64,000 bases of DNA from Pseudodesulfovibrio sp. JC047 (GCF_010468615.1 NZ_WUEH01000008.1:62001-126000), one strand, 5' to 3'. Shown: positions 25,110-35,181, counted from the stretch's first letter. Translations and numbers: made by a program. The notes: a model not told the origin generated them from the letters alone.

Positions 25110-25445
25110 ACATTAAGATTACAAAGAAGAATTTTTTTAAGACAAATTGGACGTTTTTGCAGATTGAACGACACTAAAACAATAATTTAAGATAGTTAAC
25201 GCAGGAAGTTTATAGTCGTTTTGAAAAAATCATGAAATTTTCTAGAGATTTCTGCTTGGATTTACGGCTTTCTATTGCCTCTGGCGTCACACCCGTGTAC
25301 AAAATCATTGAAGCAATTTCCCGATTTGACTGAGACAATTTCATATGTCCGGCTCGTTTTTTGCTTGTATATTGAAGGTATTCAAATTTCCGGCACCGCC
25401 GGTAAAAAAATGGCCGATTTTCGGCTTTGATGAGGCTTTTTCCAA
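25110..25445. other. 336-bp gap upstream of fliM, possible LuxR-HTH remnant on the minus strand
   Basis: No good gene is present. On the minus strand, 25344-25210 reads a 44-codon frame beginning MKLSQSNREIASMILYTGVT, which loosely follows the first helices of a LuxR-type HTH (L-S/T...IAxxI...G-x-T-x-E-x-I) but ends before the recognition helix and has no clear ribosome binding site. It may be a decayed fragment or chance. The region also holds the fliM leader, with a short GC hairpin near 25392-25404. Confidence 0.25.
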
Positions 25446-26423
25446 ATGAGCAAAATCCTCGAACAAGATGAAGTTGACGCACTGCTCCGGGGACTTTCCG
25501 GTGGGGATGTCGAAACAGAGACAGAGATTCCGGAGGATGAAACCGGAATCGTCGCATTTGATTTGGCAAACCAGGATAGGATCATTCGAGGAAGAATGCC
25601 TGTTCTTGAAATTGTCAACGATCGATTCGCTCGTCTATGCACGAATGCGTTGGCCAACACCATGCGCAAACGGGTAGATATCAACCCCATTTCGATCGAC
25701 ATGTCCAAATTCGGCGATTTCATGCGTTCCTTGCCGGTTCCGACATCTATCTCTATTTTCAAGATGGACCCGCTTCGCGGAAACGCCCTGCTGGTCGTTG
25801 ACTCCCGACTGGTCTTTGCCCTGGTTGAAAATTTTTTTGGTGGTGCGGGAAGTCAACCCAAGGTTGAGGGGCGTGATTTTACCCCCATCGAACAGGCGAT
25901 CGTTGAACGCGTCGTCAAAATCGCTTTGGCAAATATGGAAGAATCCTGGAAGCCGGTCCACGAAGTACATATCGAGCTGGTGCGGACCGAGGTTAATCCA
26001 CAATTTGCAGCCATTGTTCCGCCGTCTGACGTTGTCATTGTCGTCACCTTTGAGGTCGAGTTGGAAAACGCCATTGGCTCCCTTATCGTGTGTCTCCCCT
26101 ATGCGACCATGGAACCTATTCGTTCAAAATTGCACGCGTCTTTCCAGTCTGAACGGCTTGAAGTGGACCATGTCTGGATCAATCGATTCAAAGAACGTCT
26201 GATGGAAACGCCAGTGGAAATGGTCGTTCGCATGGGCCGAACATCCATCACAGGGCGGCAGCTGCTTTACCTTCAGGAAGGCGACATCATTCTTTTGGAT
26301 ACGGATGAGGATGAATTGCTTGAAGCGGAAATTGAAGGAATTCGTAAATTTCAAGGACTGCCTGGTCGAGTCAAGGGCAACAAATCTTTTCAAGTCATCA
26401 AGGAAGAGGAAATCCGTTTCTAG
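25446..26423 (+). CDS. fliM: Flagellar motor switch protein FliM
   Basis: The 325-residue protein has the N-terminal CheY-P-binding peptide (ILEQDEVDALLRG), the middle CheC-like domain ('MRKRVDINPISIDMSKFGDF', 'MDPLRGNALLVVDSRLVFAL', 'VENFFGGAG') and the C-terminal SpoA domain that packs with FliN ('MVVRMGRTSITGRQLLYLQE', 'GDIILLDTDE'). It forms the C-ring that sets motor direction. It is preceded by GAGG about 10 nt before ATG and followed by a strong terminator, so it appears monocistronic here, apart from other flagellar genes. Confidence 0.95.
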   Translation: MSKILEQDEVDALLRGLSGGDVETETEIPEDETGIVAFDLANQDRIIRGRMPVLEIVNDRFARLCTNALANTMRKRVDINPISIDMSKFGDFMRSLPVPTSISIFKMDPLRGNALLVVDSRLVFALVENFFGGAGSQPKVEGRDFTPIEQAIVERVVKIALANMEESWKPVHEVHIELVRTEVNPQFAAIVPPSDVVIVVTFEVELENAIGSLIVCLPYATMEPIRSKLHASFQSERLEVDHVWINRFKERLMETPVEMVVRMGRTSITGRQLLYLQEGDIILLDTDEDELLEAEIEGIRKFQGLPGRVKGNKSFQVIKEEEIRF

Positions 26424-26446
26424 TTCCTTGTCTCCCAAACAGATAC

Positions 26447-26473
26447 AGGCCGCACCATGCGGCCTTTTTTTTG
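26447..26473 (+). terminator. Rho-independent terminator of fliM
   Basis: GGCCGCA (26448-26454) / TGCGGCC (26458-26464) with a 3-nt loop, followed by eight T. Confidence 0.9.
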
Positions 26474-26491
26474 TTCAATGAACGAAACAGC

Positions 26492-26520
26492 TTGACTTTG
26501 CGCGCTCCAATTGGTCAAAT
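26492..26520 (+). promoter_or_regulatory. Candidate sigma70 promoter of the TrpX-like ABC operon
   Basis: TTGACT (26492-26497) and TCAAAT (26515-26520) with 17-bp spacing, directly after the fliM terminator and 32 bp before the start codon. Confidence 0.4.
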
Positions 26521-26552
26521 TTTGCCTTAATTTGAGAGAAGGAGCCTGTCTC

Positions 26553-27503
26553 ATGAAAAAAATACTGTTGTCTCTGTTGGCGGTGTTGCTCTGTGCAACA
26601 ACCGTTTTAGCCGGAAAATCATATACTATTTCAGTGACGCAAATTGTTGAGCATCCGTCCCTCGACGCCATGCGAAAAGGTGTTGCTGACAGACTTGAGG
26701 AAAAAGGCATTGATGCCACATTCAATGTCCATATTGCCCAGGGAAATGCAGCAACGAATGTACAAATTATCAGCCAAATCATTGGAGAACAGCCTGACTT
26801 GGTTTTGGCAATTGCCACGACGGGAGCACAGGCTGCGGCACAGAAAATTCATGATCGTCCCATCGTGTTTACCGGTGTGACCGATCCAGTGACAGCCGGT
26901 TTGGTCAAGGATCTGCAAAATTCAAATGCAACAAACGTAACCGGCATGTCGGATTTCAGTCCGATGGACAAACATGTTGCCTTGATTCAGGAAATTGTTC
27001 CGTCCACTCAGGCTATCGGTGTCATTTATAATGCAGGTGAACCGAATTCCGTGGCATCGGTGGGTGCCTTGCGAGAAAATGCGGCCAAGGCCGGGCTCAC
27101 GGTCGAAGAGGCTACCATTGCGAACTCGAGCGGCGTGTATCAAGCGGCTCAAAGTTTGATCGGACGATGCGATGTCATTTATATCCCAACGGATAATACA
27201 GCCATTTCCGCCTTGGAATCCGCTATTAAAGTCTGCACACAAAATCAACTTCCCCTCATTGTTGCAGATGTAGATTCCGTCGCCCGTGGAGCTCTTGCTG
27301 CAGTGGCTGTGGATTATTATAAAATGGGACTGCAAACTGGCGATATGGTCGCCCGAATTCTTGTCGATGGGGCAGATCCTTCCAAAATGCCGGTCGAGTT
27401 CCTCAATGATCTCAATCTGCACGTGAACACGACGGCCGCAGCATCCATGGGTGTGACCATACCGGACACTGTTTTGAGTCGGGCATCCAAAATTATTGAG
27501 TAG
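26553..27503 (+). CDS. ABC transporter substrate-binding protein (TrpX/PF04392-like)
   Basis: The 316-residue protein has a signal peptide (MKKILLSLLAVLLCATTVLA) and the two-lobed fold of the ABC substrate-binding family related to BMP/Rbs-like proteins and to streptococcal TrpX: 'SVTQIVEHPSLDAMRKGV', 'LVLAIATTGAQAAAQ', 'IVFTGVTDPVTAGLV', 'IGVIYNAGEPNSVA' and 'LPLIVADVDSVARGALAAV'. No lipobox is seen, so it should be a free periplasmic protein. AGAAGGAG precedes ATG 26553. A terminator between it and the permease gene probably gives the binding protein higher expression. The substrate (tryptophan, tyrosine or another small molecule) is not decided by the sequence. Confidence 0.86.
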   Translation: MKKILLSLLAVLLCATTVLAGKSYTISVTQIVEHPSLDAMRKGVADRLEEKGIDATFNVHIAQGNAATNVQIISQIIGEQPDLVLAIATTGAQAAAQKIHDRPIVFTGVTDPVTAGLVKDLQNSNATNVTGMSDFSPMDKHVALIQEIVPSTQAIGVIYNAGEPNSVASVGALRENAAKAGLTVEEATIANSSGVYQAAQSLIGRCDVIYIPTDNTAISALESAIKVCTQNQLPLIVADVDSVARGALAAVAVDYYKMGLQTGDMVARILVDGADPSKMPVEFLNDLNLHVNTTAAASMGVTIPDTVLSRASKIIE

Positions 27504-27535
27504 TCTCGCATTTGCTTATTTTATCCAATAAGTAT

Positions 27536-27564
27536 AAAAGGCGCGTTGCTCAAACGCGCCTTTT
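27536..27564 (+). terminator. Intra-operon terminator/attenuator between binding protein and permease
   Basis: A 12-bp perfect stem AAAAGGCGCGTT (27536-27547) / AACGCGCCTTTT (27553-27564) with a 5-nt loop. The T-run is inside the stem, so termination may be partial, a common way to make excess binding protein. Confidence 0.75.
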
Positions 27565-27621
27565 CGTTTCCTGTGGAACAGGAATATTTCTGTTTGGTTC
27601 TCGATGAATTGAGGGAAAAAA

Positions 27622-28521
27622 ATGACAAGTTATGCTTTTTTTGGAGCCTTGGAACAAGGATTCGCCTACGGCCTGATGGTCATCGGCGTCTACCTGACAT
27701 TTCGAGTACTGGACTTCCCGGATCTGACGGTCGATGGCAGCCTGCCTCTTGGGGCCGCAGTGTCTGCGGTTGCGGTCACTTCAGGCTATTCACCGCTTCT
27801 TGCGATTCTGATGGCAGCCGGAGCCGGTTTTCTCGCGGGTATGGTGACCGGGATTCTCAACACCAAATTCAAGATACTCCATCTGCTTGCGTCCATTTTG
27901 ACCATGATTGCGCTGTATTCAATCAATTTGCGTATCATGGGACGTCCAAATATAGCGTTGCTGGGACAGGAAACGGTCGTTGATTGGTTCATGAAATTGA
28001 CAGGGTTATCCCCCTCCTACTCCAACCCCCTTCTTTTCCTGTGCATCTGTCTGGTGATCGTTTTTATCCTCATCTGGTTCTTACACACAGAGCAGGGATT
28101 GGCTTTTTTAGCGACAGGCAACAATATGCAGATGATTACCAGTCAAGGTGTCAACACGGACACGGTCATCATTTTTGGAGTGGGATTGTCCAACGCATTG
28201 GTTGCCACCTCCGGCGCACTGGTTGCCCAGAATCAAGGAGCGGCCGATGTGAATATGGGCGTGGGAACCATCATTGCCGGTCTGGCTTCAGTCATCCTTG
28301 GTGAAACGATTTTTGGAGATAAAACCATTGGACGCGCGCTTATTGCCGCACTTCTCGGGTCTGCTCTCTATCGAATTGCCATTGGTTTAGCCCTTGGTCT
28401 CAAGCTTGGATCATTCTCAATCACACCAAGCGATTTGAATCTTATCACTGCACTCATTGTTGTTGTGGCTTTGGTCTCCCCAAGAATAAAGCGCACATTC
28501 CTCGCCAGGAGAGCCGCATGA
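27622..28521 (+). CDS. ABC transporter permease (TrpY-like, branched-chain type)
   Basis: The 299-residue integral membrane protein has about nine hydrophobic segments. 'YLTFRVLDFPDLTVDGSLPL' near residue 25 is characteristic of this permease subgroup, and 'GLSNALVATSGALVAQNQG' with 'GLASVILGETIFGDKTIGRA' carries the LivH/RbsC-type cytoplasmic coupling loop. It should form the homodimeric channel for the binding protein encoded upstream. GAGGGAAAAAA precedes ATG 27622. Its stop overlaps the ATPase start (ATGA). Confidence 0.87.
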   Translation: MTSYAFFGALEQGFAYGLMVIGVYLTFRVLDFPDLTVDGSLPLGAAVSAVAVTSGYSPLLAILMAAGAGFLAGMVTGILNTKFKILHLLASILTMIALYSINLRIMGRPNIALLGQETVVDWFMKLTGLSPSYSNPLLFLCICLVIVFILIWFLHTEQGLAFLATGNNMQMITSQGVNTDTVIIFGVGLSNALVATSGALVAQNQGAADVNMGVGTIIAGLASVILGETIFGDKTIGRALIAALLGSALYRIAIGLALGLKLGSFSITPSDLNLITALIVVVALVSPRIKRTFLARRAA

Positions 28522-29312
28522 TTACCATAACAGAAATGAATAAGGCCTTTAACAAGGGCGATGTCAATGAGGTGACCGCACTGAAAAAGGTCAACCTTGA
28601 AGTGAAAGACGGTGACTTTATCACCATTATCGGTTCAAATGGTGCAGGGAAATCAACATTTCTCAATGCGTTGGCCGGATCATTCCCTATTGATTCCGGC
28701 AAAATTATTCTGGGTGAAATCGATATTACCAAATGGCCGGAATATAAACGCGCAAGCCTGATTGGTCGGGTCTTTCAAGATCCGCTGCTGGGAACCTGCG
28801 CACACGCGACGATTGAACAGAATCTGGCCTTGGCGAAAAAACGGGGAATCACCAGAGGGCTTTCCCGTGGAGTAAAAAAGTTAGATCGGGAGTTTTTCAA
28901 AGAGAAACTGTCCATACTTGGTCTGGGACTCGAAGATCGGCTCAAGGCGCAAACAGGCCTGCTTTCCGGTGGACAACGACAAGCCCTAACCATGCTCATG
29001 GCGACATTGGTCCGCCCTCGCCTGCTGCTGCTGGATGAACACACTGCCGCCCTTGATCCGAAAACCGGCAGCATGGTTCTCGAATTGACCAAAGAAATAG
29101 TCAGTTCTCAAGGGCTGACCACACTCATGGTCACGCATAACATGCAGCAGGCCATTTCCATGGGAAATCGACTCATCATGTTTCATCGTGGTGAAATCGT
29201 CGTGGATATTTGCGGCGAAGAAAAACAAAATCTCAAGGTTGAAGATCTCTTATCGCGTTTCTCGAAGTTGCGTGGTGAAGACGGGGTCTCCGACCGGATG
29301 TTGTTGAGCTAG
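28518..29312 (+). CDS. ABC transporter ATP-binding protein (TrpZ-like)
   Basis: The 264-residue ATPase has Walker A GSNGAGKST (39-47), signature LSGGQRQAL, Walker B 'LLLLDEHTAALDP' and the H-loop 'VTHNMQQA'. The Walker B glutamate is followed by His instead of the usual Pro (DEHTAALDP), a feature of this subgroup. It starts inside the permease stop (4-bp overlap), completing a three-gene importer. No terminator is evident in the 84-bp gap to ndk. Confidence 0.9.
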   Translation: MITITEMNKAFNKGDVNEVTALKKVNLEVKDGDFITIIGSNGAGKSTFLNALAGSFPIDSGKIILGEIDITKWPEYKRASLIGRVFQDPLLGTCAHATIEQNLALAKKRGITRGLSRGVKKLDREFFKEKLSILGLGLEDRLKAQTGLLSGGQRQALTMLMATLVRPRLLLLDEHTAALDPKTGSMVLELTKEIVSSQGLTTLMVTHNMQQAISMGNRLIMFHRGEIVVDICGEEKQNLKVEDLLSRFSKLRGEDGVSDRMLLS

Positions 29313-29342
29313 GGGTGCTCGACACCATCTATTGGCAAGAAC

Positions 29343-29357
29343 TGGCAGAATCTGCCA
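29343..29357. repeat. Short palindrome upstream of ndk
   Basis: TGGCAGA-A-TCTGCCA is a perfect 7-bp palindrome around one base, preceded 10 bases earlier by a related TTGGCA. It lies about 40 bp before ndk and could be an operator or chance. Confidence 0.3.
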
Positions 29358-29396
29358 ATCTAAATACACATACAAACTGACAAGACGGAGGCTATT

Positions 29397-29819
29397 ATGG
29401 CTATCGAACAAACATTTTCCATCATTAAACCCGACGCAGTGGGTCGCGGTCTCATCGCTGAAATTCTCAAAATGATCACTGATTCAGGCCTCAAAATCAA
29501 AGGCATGAAAATGATCCACATGGATCGTGCCAAGGCTGAAGGCTTCTACGCCGTTCACAAGGAACGTCCTTTCTTCGGCGAATTAGTTGACTACATGATT
29601 TCCGGCCCTGTAGTTGTTTCTTGTCTGGAAGGTGAAAACGCCATCGAAGCATACCGTGCACTGATGGGAGCCACCAACCCTGCCGATGCGGCCGAAGGCA
29701 CCATTCGTGCCGCGTATGGCCAGAACATCCAGAACAACTCCTGTCACGGTTCCGACGCTGCTGAAACTGCCAAGACAGAGATTGCCTACTTCTTCAATTC
29801 TGACGAGCTGGTGGGGTAA
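29397..29819 (+). CDS. ndk: Nucleoside diphosphate kinase
   Basis: The 140-residue enzyme moves the gamma phosphate from ATP to other NDPs through a phosphohistidine. The N-terminus '[20 protein letters not shown]' and the catalytic 'NNSCHGSD' with His117 are diagnostic; '[19 protein letters not shown]' is the nucleotide-binding region. The size is the usual one. ACGGAGG lies 6-7 nt before ATG 29397. The stop TAA overlaps the proC start (TAATG). Confidence 0.95.
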   Translation: MAIEQTFSIIKPDAVGRGLIAEILKMITDSGLKIKGMKMIHMDRAKAEGFYAVHKERPFFGELVDYMISGPVVVSCLEGENAIEAYRALMGATNPADAAEGTIRAAYGQNIQNNSCHGSDAAETAKTEIAYFFNSDELVG

Positions 29820-30622
29820 TGCAACATTCTATCGGGTTCATAGGCGTTGGCAATATGGGGACAGCCATTCTCAAAGGGCTGACCTCGCGTGATGATATCG
29901 AACTGCATGGATTCGACCTGCATACGGACAGTCTGGTTCGGGCGAGCAAGGAATATGGATTCGTCGCGCACACAAGCGCACGGGATCTAGTCTTGTCATG
30001 CGACTACATCATTGTGGCCGTCAAGCCCCAGCACGCCGAACCCGTGCTCAAGGAAATCGTGGATGCTTTGGACACGTCCAAATGTCTCATTTCCATTTGT
30101 GCAGGACTTGCCCTGTCGCAATTCGAGCAATGGACAGAAAACCGATGTGCTGTGGTGCGGGTTATGCCCAACACTCCGGCCTTGGTGAATCAAGGCGTAT
30201 CAGCTATTTGTCTGGACAACGCCAATCTGTCCAAAACGATGAAAGAATTTGTCCCTGCACTGTTTCAGGGAATCGGTCAGGTCCACGTTTTGCCGGAAAA
30301 ACAATTCGATGCCTTCACCGGCGTCATTGGTTCCGGCCCGGCCTATGTCTTCTATTTTATGGAAGCAATGATCGAATCCGGTGTCGCACTCGGTCTGACT
30401 CGAGTCCAAGCGACCGAGATGGTCGAAGGGCTTTTTCTTGGTTCATCAAAATTGGCTGCCGAAAGTGATCTCCCGATCACACAACTGCGTGAAATGGTCA
30501 CATCTCCTGCCGGAACAACGGTTCAAGCGCTTATGCACTTTGATCGTCAAGCCGTCAGAGGTGATATCATCGACGGAGTTTTCGAAGCCTATCACCGAAG
30601 TATCGAACTCGGTAAAAAGTAA
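29819..30622 (+). CDS. proC: Pyrroline-5-carboxylate reductase
   Basis: The 267-residue enzyme makes proline from pyrroline-5-carboxylate with NAD(P)H. 'IGFIGVGNMGTAILKGL' is the Rossmann motif, 'VRVMPNTPALVNQG' and the C-terminal signature 'LREMVTSPAGTTVQALMHF' (P5CR signature with the substrate-binding Thr-Ser-Pro-x-G) are clear. It is translationally coupled to ndk by a TAATG overlap and followed by a strong bidirectional terminator. Confidence 0.95.
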   Translation: MQHSIGFIGVGNMGTAILKGLTSRDDIELHGFDLHTDSLVRASKEYGFVAHTSARDLVLSCDYIIVAVKPQHAEPVLKEIVDALDTSKCLISICAGLALSQFEQWTENRCAVVRVMPNTPALVNQGVSAICLDNANLSKTMKEFVPALFQGIGQVHVLPEKQFDAFTGVIGSGPAYVFYFMEAMIESGVALGLTRVQATEMVEGLFLGSSKLAAESDLPITQLREMVTSPAGTTVQALMHFDRQAVRGDIIDGVFEAYHRSIELGKK

Positions 30623-30624
30623 TA

Positions 30625-30657
30625 AAAAAAGGGACTTCAATTGAAGTCCCTTTTTTT
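30625..30657 (+). terminator. Bidirectional terminator between proC and cbiB
   Basis: AAAAAAAGGGACTTCAA / TTGAAGTCCCTTTTTTT is a near-continuous inverted repeat with A and T runs on both sides, placed between convergent genes. Confidence 0.9.
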
Positions 30658-30674
30658 ATGCTTTTTTTCAAGTC

Positions 30675-31625
30675 TTAAAAAATCAATGAACAGATCCCAA
30701 GAACAGGAATAAAGACCCAGGCTGCCAAACTTCCGGTCCGGTCACACAGGGTAATAAGCCGTTGGGCCATGGCTGCATTCCAAACTTTTCCGACAGGTCC
30801 AAGGCTTGGTTTATCCTTGATCTGTCCGAAATAGACGGTTGGTCCACCCATGTGGCCGCGAAGGAGCCAAGCCGCAGTGGCCATAGGCCATCCTGCATTG
30901 GGACTTTCCATTTTCCTGGCATCATTTTTATACTGTTTTTTTGCCGACGAAATATCCAAACCGCGCCCAATTGCTGCGATCAGCATCAAATATGCGGTAA
31001 TTCGTGCGGGAATCCAGGCAAGAATATCATCGGTTTTGGCAGCTCCCTGTCCGAGGTCATTGAACCTTTCCGTTCTATATCCCCACATGGAATCCATGGT
31101 GCTGACCGTTTTATAGGCCCATAGTCCTCCTGGACCCAAAAGGCAGAGATAAAACAATGGGGCCACAAATCCGTCATTAAGATTTTCACTGACAGTTTCT
31201 GCGAGCGTCTGACGGAGTGCTTCGGCATCGAGATTTCGGGTGTCCCGACTGACCAGCATGGAAACTGCGGTTCGAGCAGCGTCGAGATTGTTCGATTCGA
31301 TAAGGGAAAGAGCCTTGCGGGATTCCCGGATCAGACATCCGCGAGCAAGTCCGGCATAGGCCAGATAAAGCCCGATAAGAACGCCGAGATACGGAATATT
31401 CATCAGGAGTTCGACAAGACCCCAAACTCCTGCGGCAAACAGAAAAACGGTCAGCCAACCAGCCAACCGCAAATCAAGGCCGGATGCCCGAATTGTTTTT
31501 TCGCACCATTCCAGGCCCGCGCCGATGAGTCGGACCGGATGCGGTAAATGTTTGGGATCACCAAAGAGGGTGTCAAGCATGACGGCCAGAGTGGGAATGA
31601 TAAAAATGAGTGCGTATGTGGTCAT
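30675..31625 (-). CDS. cbiB: Adenosylcobinamide-phosphate synthase
   Basis: The 316-residue membrane protein attaches aminopropanol phosphate to adenosylcobyric acid in cobamide synthesis. CbiB landmarks are 'LDTLFGDPKHLPHPVRLIG' near residue 17, 'LAETVSENLNDGFVAPLFY', 'AYKTVSTMDSMWGYRTERF' and 'ESPNAGWPMATAAWLL'. Four or more hydrophobic spans are visible. It lies after rpoD on the same strand but behind the rpoD terminator, so it probably has its own promoter. Alternative symbol cobD. Confidence 0.92.
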   Translation of the reverse strand: MTTYALIFIIPTLAVMLDTLFGDPKHLPHPVRLIGAGLEWCEKTIRASGLDLRLAGWLTVFLFAAGVWGLVELLMNIPYLGVLIGLYLAYAGLARGCLIRESRKALSLIESNNLDAARTAVSMLVSRDTRNLDAEALRQTLAETVSENLNDGFVAPLFYLCLLGPGGLWAYKTVSTMDSMWGYRTERFNDLGQGAAKTDDILAWIPARITAYLMLIAAIGRGLDISSAKKQYKNDARKMESPNAGWPMATAAWLLRGHMGGPTVYFGQIKDKPSLGPVGKVWNAAMAQRLITLCDRTGSLAAWVFIPVLGICSLIF

Positions 31626-31632
31626 GATGTAT

Positions 31633-31665
31633 AAAAAAACCGGGAAGAGGTATTCCTCTCCCCGG
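31633..31665 (-). terminator. Terminator of the macromolecular-synthesis operon (after rpoD)
   Basis: An 11-bp stem (31640-31650 with 31655-31665, one mismatch/wobble) and a 4-nt loop, followed on the minus strand by seven T, 12 bp past the rpoD stop. Confidence 0.87.
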
Positions 31666-31676
31666 CCCGTTAGAGG

Positions 31677-33419
31677 CTAGTTTTCAAAATAGGACCGTAG
31701 CAATGCGCTTCGTACGGGATGACGCAATTTGCGTAAGGCCTTGGCTTCGATCTGACGAATACGTTCACGGGTAACGTTGAAGAGTTTGCCGACTTCCTCA
31801 AGGGTATGATCGGATTTCTCACCGATTCCAAACCGTTTTCTGAGGACCTGCTCTTCTCGTGGTGTCAAATCGGACAGGACAGAGGCAATCTGTTCACCCA
31901 ACTTGGTTGACACAACTTCTTCGGCAGGAGCGGTAGCCTTCTTGTCTTCAATGAAATCGCCCAAACTCGAATCTTCCTCGTCACCGATTGGAGTTTCAAG
32001 GGAAATAGGCTCTTTGGCAATCTTGAGGACTTTTTTGACCTTTTCAAGCGGATAGTCCATGCGCTCAGCGATCTCTTCAGGAGAAGGATCACGACCCAAT
32101 TCCTGAACCAAATACCGAGATGTTCGGATCAGCTTGTTGATGGTCTCAATCATATGCACCGGGATACGAATTGTCCTGGCCTGGTCCGCGATGGCGCGGG
32201 TAATGGCCTGTCGAATCCACCAAGTTGCGTAGGTGGAGAATTTGTATCCACGCTGATATTCGAATTTATCAACCGCTTTCATCAGGCCAATATTTCCTTC
32301 CTGAATCAGATCAAGGAATTGCAGCCCGCGGTTGGTATATTTTTTGGCAATTGAGACAACCAGACGCAAGTTGGCACGGATCAATTCCTGCTTGGCCTGC
32401 AAGGCTGTCCTGTTCCCTCTTTTGATGCGCCACAGAACTTCTTCCAAGTCATGAACTGAATGGCAACATTTGTCCTGAAGACGTTTCATGATTTCCAGCT
32501 TGCCAGCCAGCATTTCCTTGAAAGAGAAAAACTCTTCAACCGTCATGCCCAACTGGTCAGCAGCGACAACAGGATTAATATCCCGATCATCGACCTGTCT
32601 GAACAATTCTTCAATTTCACTTTTGGTTTTTCCAACAGAGAGAATATAGGCGGAAAAATCTCGCTGACAATTGTGCATCTGGCGCACATAGTCATTGACC
32701 GTTTCAATGATACGATCAATGAGAGTCTTTTCCAGCTTGATATCACGCAGACGGGAAACGACTTCTTCTTTGTAATCAAGAATTTCTTTTTGAATGCCGT
32801 ACACCCGTTTATCAAGACAAGCGCACTCGTCCAATTTTGCGTAAATCTTGCGTTTTTTGGTGTACAATTCTTTGACTTCGGCAAGCAGGAAAATAACTCG
32901 TTGACGCTGGTTCATTTCATCTTCGGAAGGATCGTCTTCCTCAATGGTTTTAACCACGTCTTTGAGTTTGACCCGCCCGTCTTCAAGGTCTTCCCCGACA
33001 CCGATCAGTTCTTCGACAGCGACAGGGACCTCAATCAACGAGTACAGGACATCCAGTTCGCCATTTTCGATCTTTTTGGCGATAACAACTTCGCCTTCCC
33101 GATCCAAAAGTCCAACGGCTCCCATTTCACGCAGATACATGCGGACAGGATCTGTGCTGCGAGAAGCGTATTCCGCAGAATCATCATCCTTTTCGTCCAG
33201 AGCCAGTTCCTTTTCAGGATTCATCTTTTTGTGGGTCTCTTCCGAGTCCACAATAGCGATGTCCATCTGATCGAAAATGGCGTGTATTTCTTCCAACTGT
33301 TCCGGGGTGTTGTAGTCAGAAGGCAAAGCCTTGCTCAACTCCTCGTACGTCAGGAATCCTTTTTTCTTTCCTGCGGCGATCAGTGATTTGATCTGTTGGA
33401 TTTCCTTAATGTTGCTCAT
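31677..33419 (-). CDS. rpoD: RNA polymerase primary sigma factor RpoD (sigma70)
   Basis: The 580-residue housekeeping sigma factor contains region 1.1, region 1.2 ('[20 protein letters not shown]'), a non-conserved insert, regions 2.1-2.4 ('[20 protein letters not shown]' with the -10 recognition helix), region 3 and region 4.2 ('[20 protein letters not shown]'). Its length is close to the proteobacterial norm. It overlaps the dnaG stop by 14 bp and is the last gene of the rpsU-yqeY-mutS2-dnaG-rpoD operon. Confidence 0.97.
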   Translation of the reverse strand: MSNIKEIQQIKSLIAAGKKKGFLTYEELSKALPSDYNTPEQLEEIHAIFDQMDIAIVDSEETHKKMNPEKELALDEKDDDSAEYASRSTDPVRMYLREMGAVGLLDREGEVVIAKKIENGELDVLYSLIEVPVAVEELIGVGEDLEDGRVKLKDVVKTIEEDDPSEDEMNQRQRVIFLLAEVKELYTKKRKIYAKLDECACLDKRVYGIQKEILDYKEEVVSRLRDIKLEKTLIDRIIETVNDYVRQMHNCQRDFSAYILSVGKTKSEIEELFRQVDDRDINPVVAADQLGMTVEEFFSFKEMLAGKLEIMKRLQDKCCHSVHDLEEVLWRIKRGNRTALQAKQELIRANLRLVVSIAKKYTNRGLQFLDLIQEGNIGLMKAVDKFEYQRGYKFSTYATWWIRQAITRAIADQARTIRIPVHMIETINKLIRTSRYLVQELGRDPSPEEIAERMDYPLEKVKKVLKIAKEPISLETPIGDEEDSSLGDFIEDKKATAPAEEVVSTKLGEQIASVLSDLTPREEQVLRKRFGIGEKSDHTLEEVGKLFNVTRERIRQIEAKALRKLRHPVRSALLRSYFEN

Positions 33420-35160
33420 CGTCCCTCCTGCGAGATTCCTTCAAGGCCAAGAGTTCCATTGCCCGTTTGGTGTCGCCATTCTGTTGCGCTTGACGTATGG
33501 CCTCTGTGAGCTGCCGTTTATTCATCTTTTCTTGCCCAAACTTGATTTTATTACAGATATGTTTCCATTCGTCCAGTAAATCTCGACCAGAGAGTCCATG
33601 TATTCGTACTTCTTCGCGACATCTATAAAAAAAGCCTTTTTCCTGTTCATTCAGCAAGCTTGCTACATGGCTTGGCTGCGTGTTCACGAGCTTTTCCCAA
33701 AATGTCTTTGCCCAATCAGTATGAAGAATACGATCAAATCCTCTTTTGGACAGTTCCGGGGTATAGTCCGGATACTGGATTGGAAATCGTAAAAAATACC
33801 GATCATCCGCATCGTCCTTGCCGACGGGCATACCCGTTTGCTGCTGCGTGGCTGGTTGGCGTCGTTGAGGCTGCTGTTGCCTGGTGCGTGTCGGTGGCAA
33901 AGCACCGGCATCGCGTCTGAAGTCAGCCTCCGACAGACCAAGTCCGCCAGCGAGTCGGGGCAGATAATACGCCCGCAAGGATGCATCGGACAAATCCGAT
34001 AAAAACTGTTTGGCCCACGCCACAATATCTCTGGGGGCAAACGTGTCCCGCAGAGTTGTCATACAAAAATCAAGTCCGTCCGGAGCGGCATCCATGCACG
34101 CTTCGAATCCGTCCGCTCCCGTGGTTTGAAGCAGACTATCCACGTCCTCACCGTCCGGCATGAGAACAACCTTGCAGGCCACCCCTTGAAGCAAAATCAT
34201 TCTGCTCGATTTCAGGGCGGCCTTGCGACCGGCTCCATCGCCGTCAAAAACCAAATCCACGCGTGAACAAAATCCTGTTAACCGTTTGACTTGATCCGGC
34301 GTCAACGCAGTGCCTAAAACACCACACGAATCCGTGTACCCGAATTGGTGCAATGAAATGACATCCATGTATCCTTCGGTCAAAATGGCCCGTTTGGATC
34401 GGGTCATTGTGGACCGCGCCAAATTCAATCCATACAAGTGGTCGCCCTTCTTGTAGATGGGTGTATCCGAACTATTCAGATACTTTGGTTCTCCCTCAGT
34501 AATTATTCTACCGCCAAAGGCAATAACCCGACCTGATAAATTTTGGATGGGGAAGATCAATCTTCCTCGGAACCTATCGTAAATATTCCCTTTATCATTT
34601 TTTGATAAAAGTCCGGCTTCAACGCCATCTTCAGGCAATCTCCCCTTTGTCTTGAGAAAATTGTCCAAACCGTGCCAATCTTCCGGGCTGTAGCCCAGAC
34701 CGAATTTTTCGATCATTTCCTGGGTCATGCCCCTGTCTGCCAGATAATTTCTGGCATGTGTGCCAGCTGCCATACGCAAATTGCGCTGGAACCAGTCACT
34801 GGACTCATCGTGCATGTCCAGGAGTTTCTGTTTCCGTGCTTTTCGTTCCGCGGCATGGGGATCATGCGGCACGTTGGACAACTCGACCCCGGCTTCTGCG
34901 GCCAGTTGTTCCAGGGATTCCCGAAAATCAAGACCGTTGATACGGCCATAAAAATCAATAACATCGCCAGAGGCCTGACACCCGAAACAATAAAAAAAGC
35001 CTTCGTCATCATTGACAGACATGGAAGGCTTGGTCTCCTGATGAAAAGGACATGCCCCCATCCATCGGCCAGATACAGGTTTCAAGTCCACATAACGGCG
35101 TACAATGTCCGAAATGTTGATACGGGCCTTGACGGCCTCAACACCGCTTCTGTCCACCAA
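33406..35160 (-). CDS. dnaG: DNA primase
   Basis: The 584-residue primase makes RNA primers at the fork. The zinc finger uses Cys37, His40, Cys58 and Cys61 (CPFH and CFGC). The catalytic core shows '[20 protein letters not shown]', the TOPRIM glutamate in '[15 protein letters not shown]' and the '[10 protein letters not shown]' metal site. A glutamine/arginine-rich linker ([14 protein letters not shown]) precedes the C-terminal helicase-binding domain. The stop overlaps the rpoD start; mutS2 lies 21 bp upstream. Confidence 0.96.
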   Translation of the reverse strand: MVDRSGVEAVKARINISDIVRRYVDLKPVSGRWMGACPFHQETKPSMSVNDDEGFFYCFGCQASGDVIDFYGRINGLDFRESLEQLAAEAGVELSNVPHDPHAAERKARKQKLLDMHDESSDWFQRNLRMAAGTHARNYLADRGMTQEMIEKFGLGYSPEDWHGLDNFLKTKGRLPEDGVEAGLLSKNDKGNIYDRFRGRLIFPIQNLSGRVIAFGGRIITEGEPKYLNSSDTPIYKKGDHLYGLNLARSTMTRSKRAILTEGYMDVISLHQFGYTDSCGVLGTALTPDQVKRLTGFCSRVDLVFDGDGAGRKAALKSSRMILLQGVACKVVLMPDGEDVDSLLQTTGADGFEACMDAAPDGLDFCMTTLRDTFAPRDIVAWAKQFLSDLSDASLRAYYLPRLAGGLGLSEADFRRDAGALPPTRTRQQQPQRRQPATQQQTGMPVGKDDADDRYFLRFPIQYPDYTPELSKRGFDRILHTDWAKTFWEKLVNTQPSHVASLLNEQEKGFFYRCREEVRIHGLSGRDLLDEWKHICNKIKFGQEKMNKRQLTEAIRQAQQNGDTKRAMELLALKESRRRDDEQH

Positions 35161-35181
35161 CTGCCTCCAAACTCAAGCTCA

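Noticed and set aside
32460-33386. 308-codon open frame on the plus strand
   Set aside because: It is a Phe/Asp-rich shadow of rpoD.
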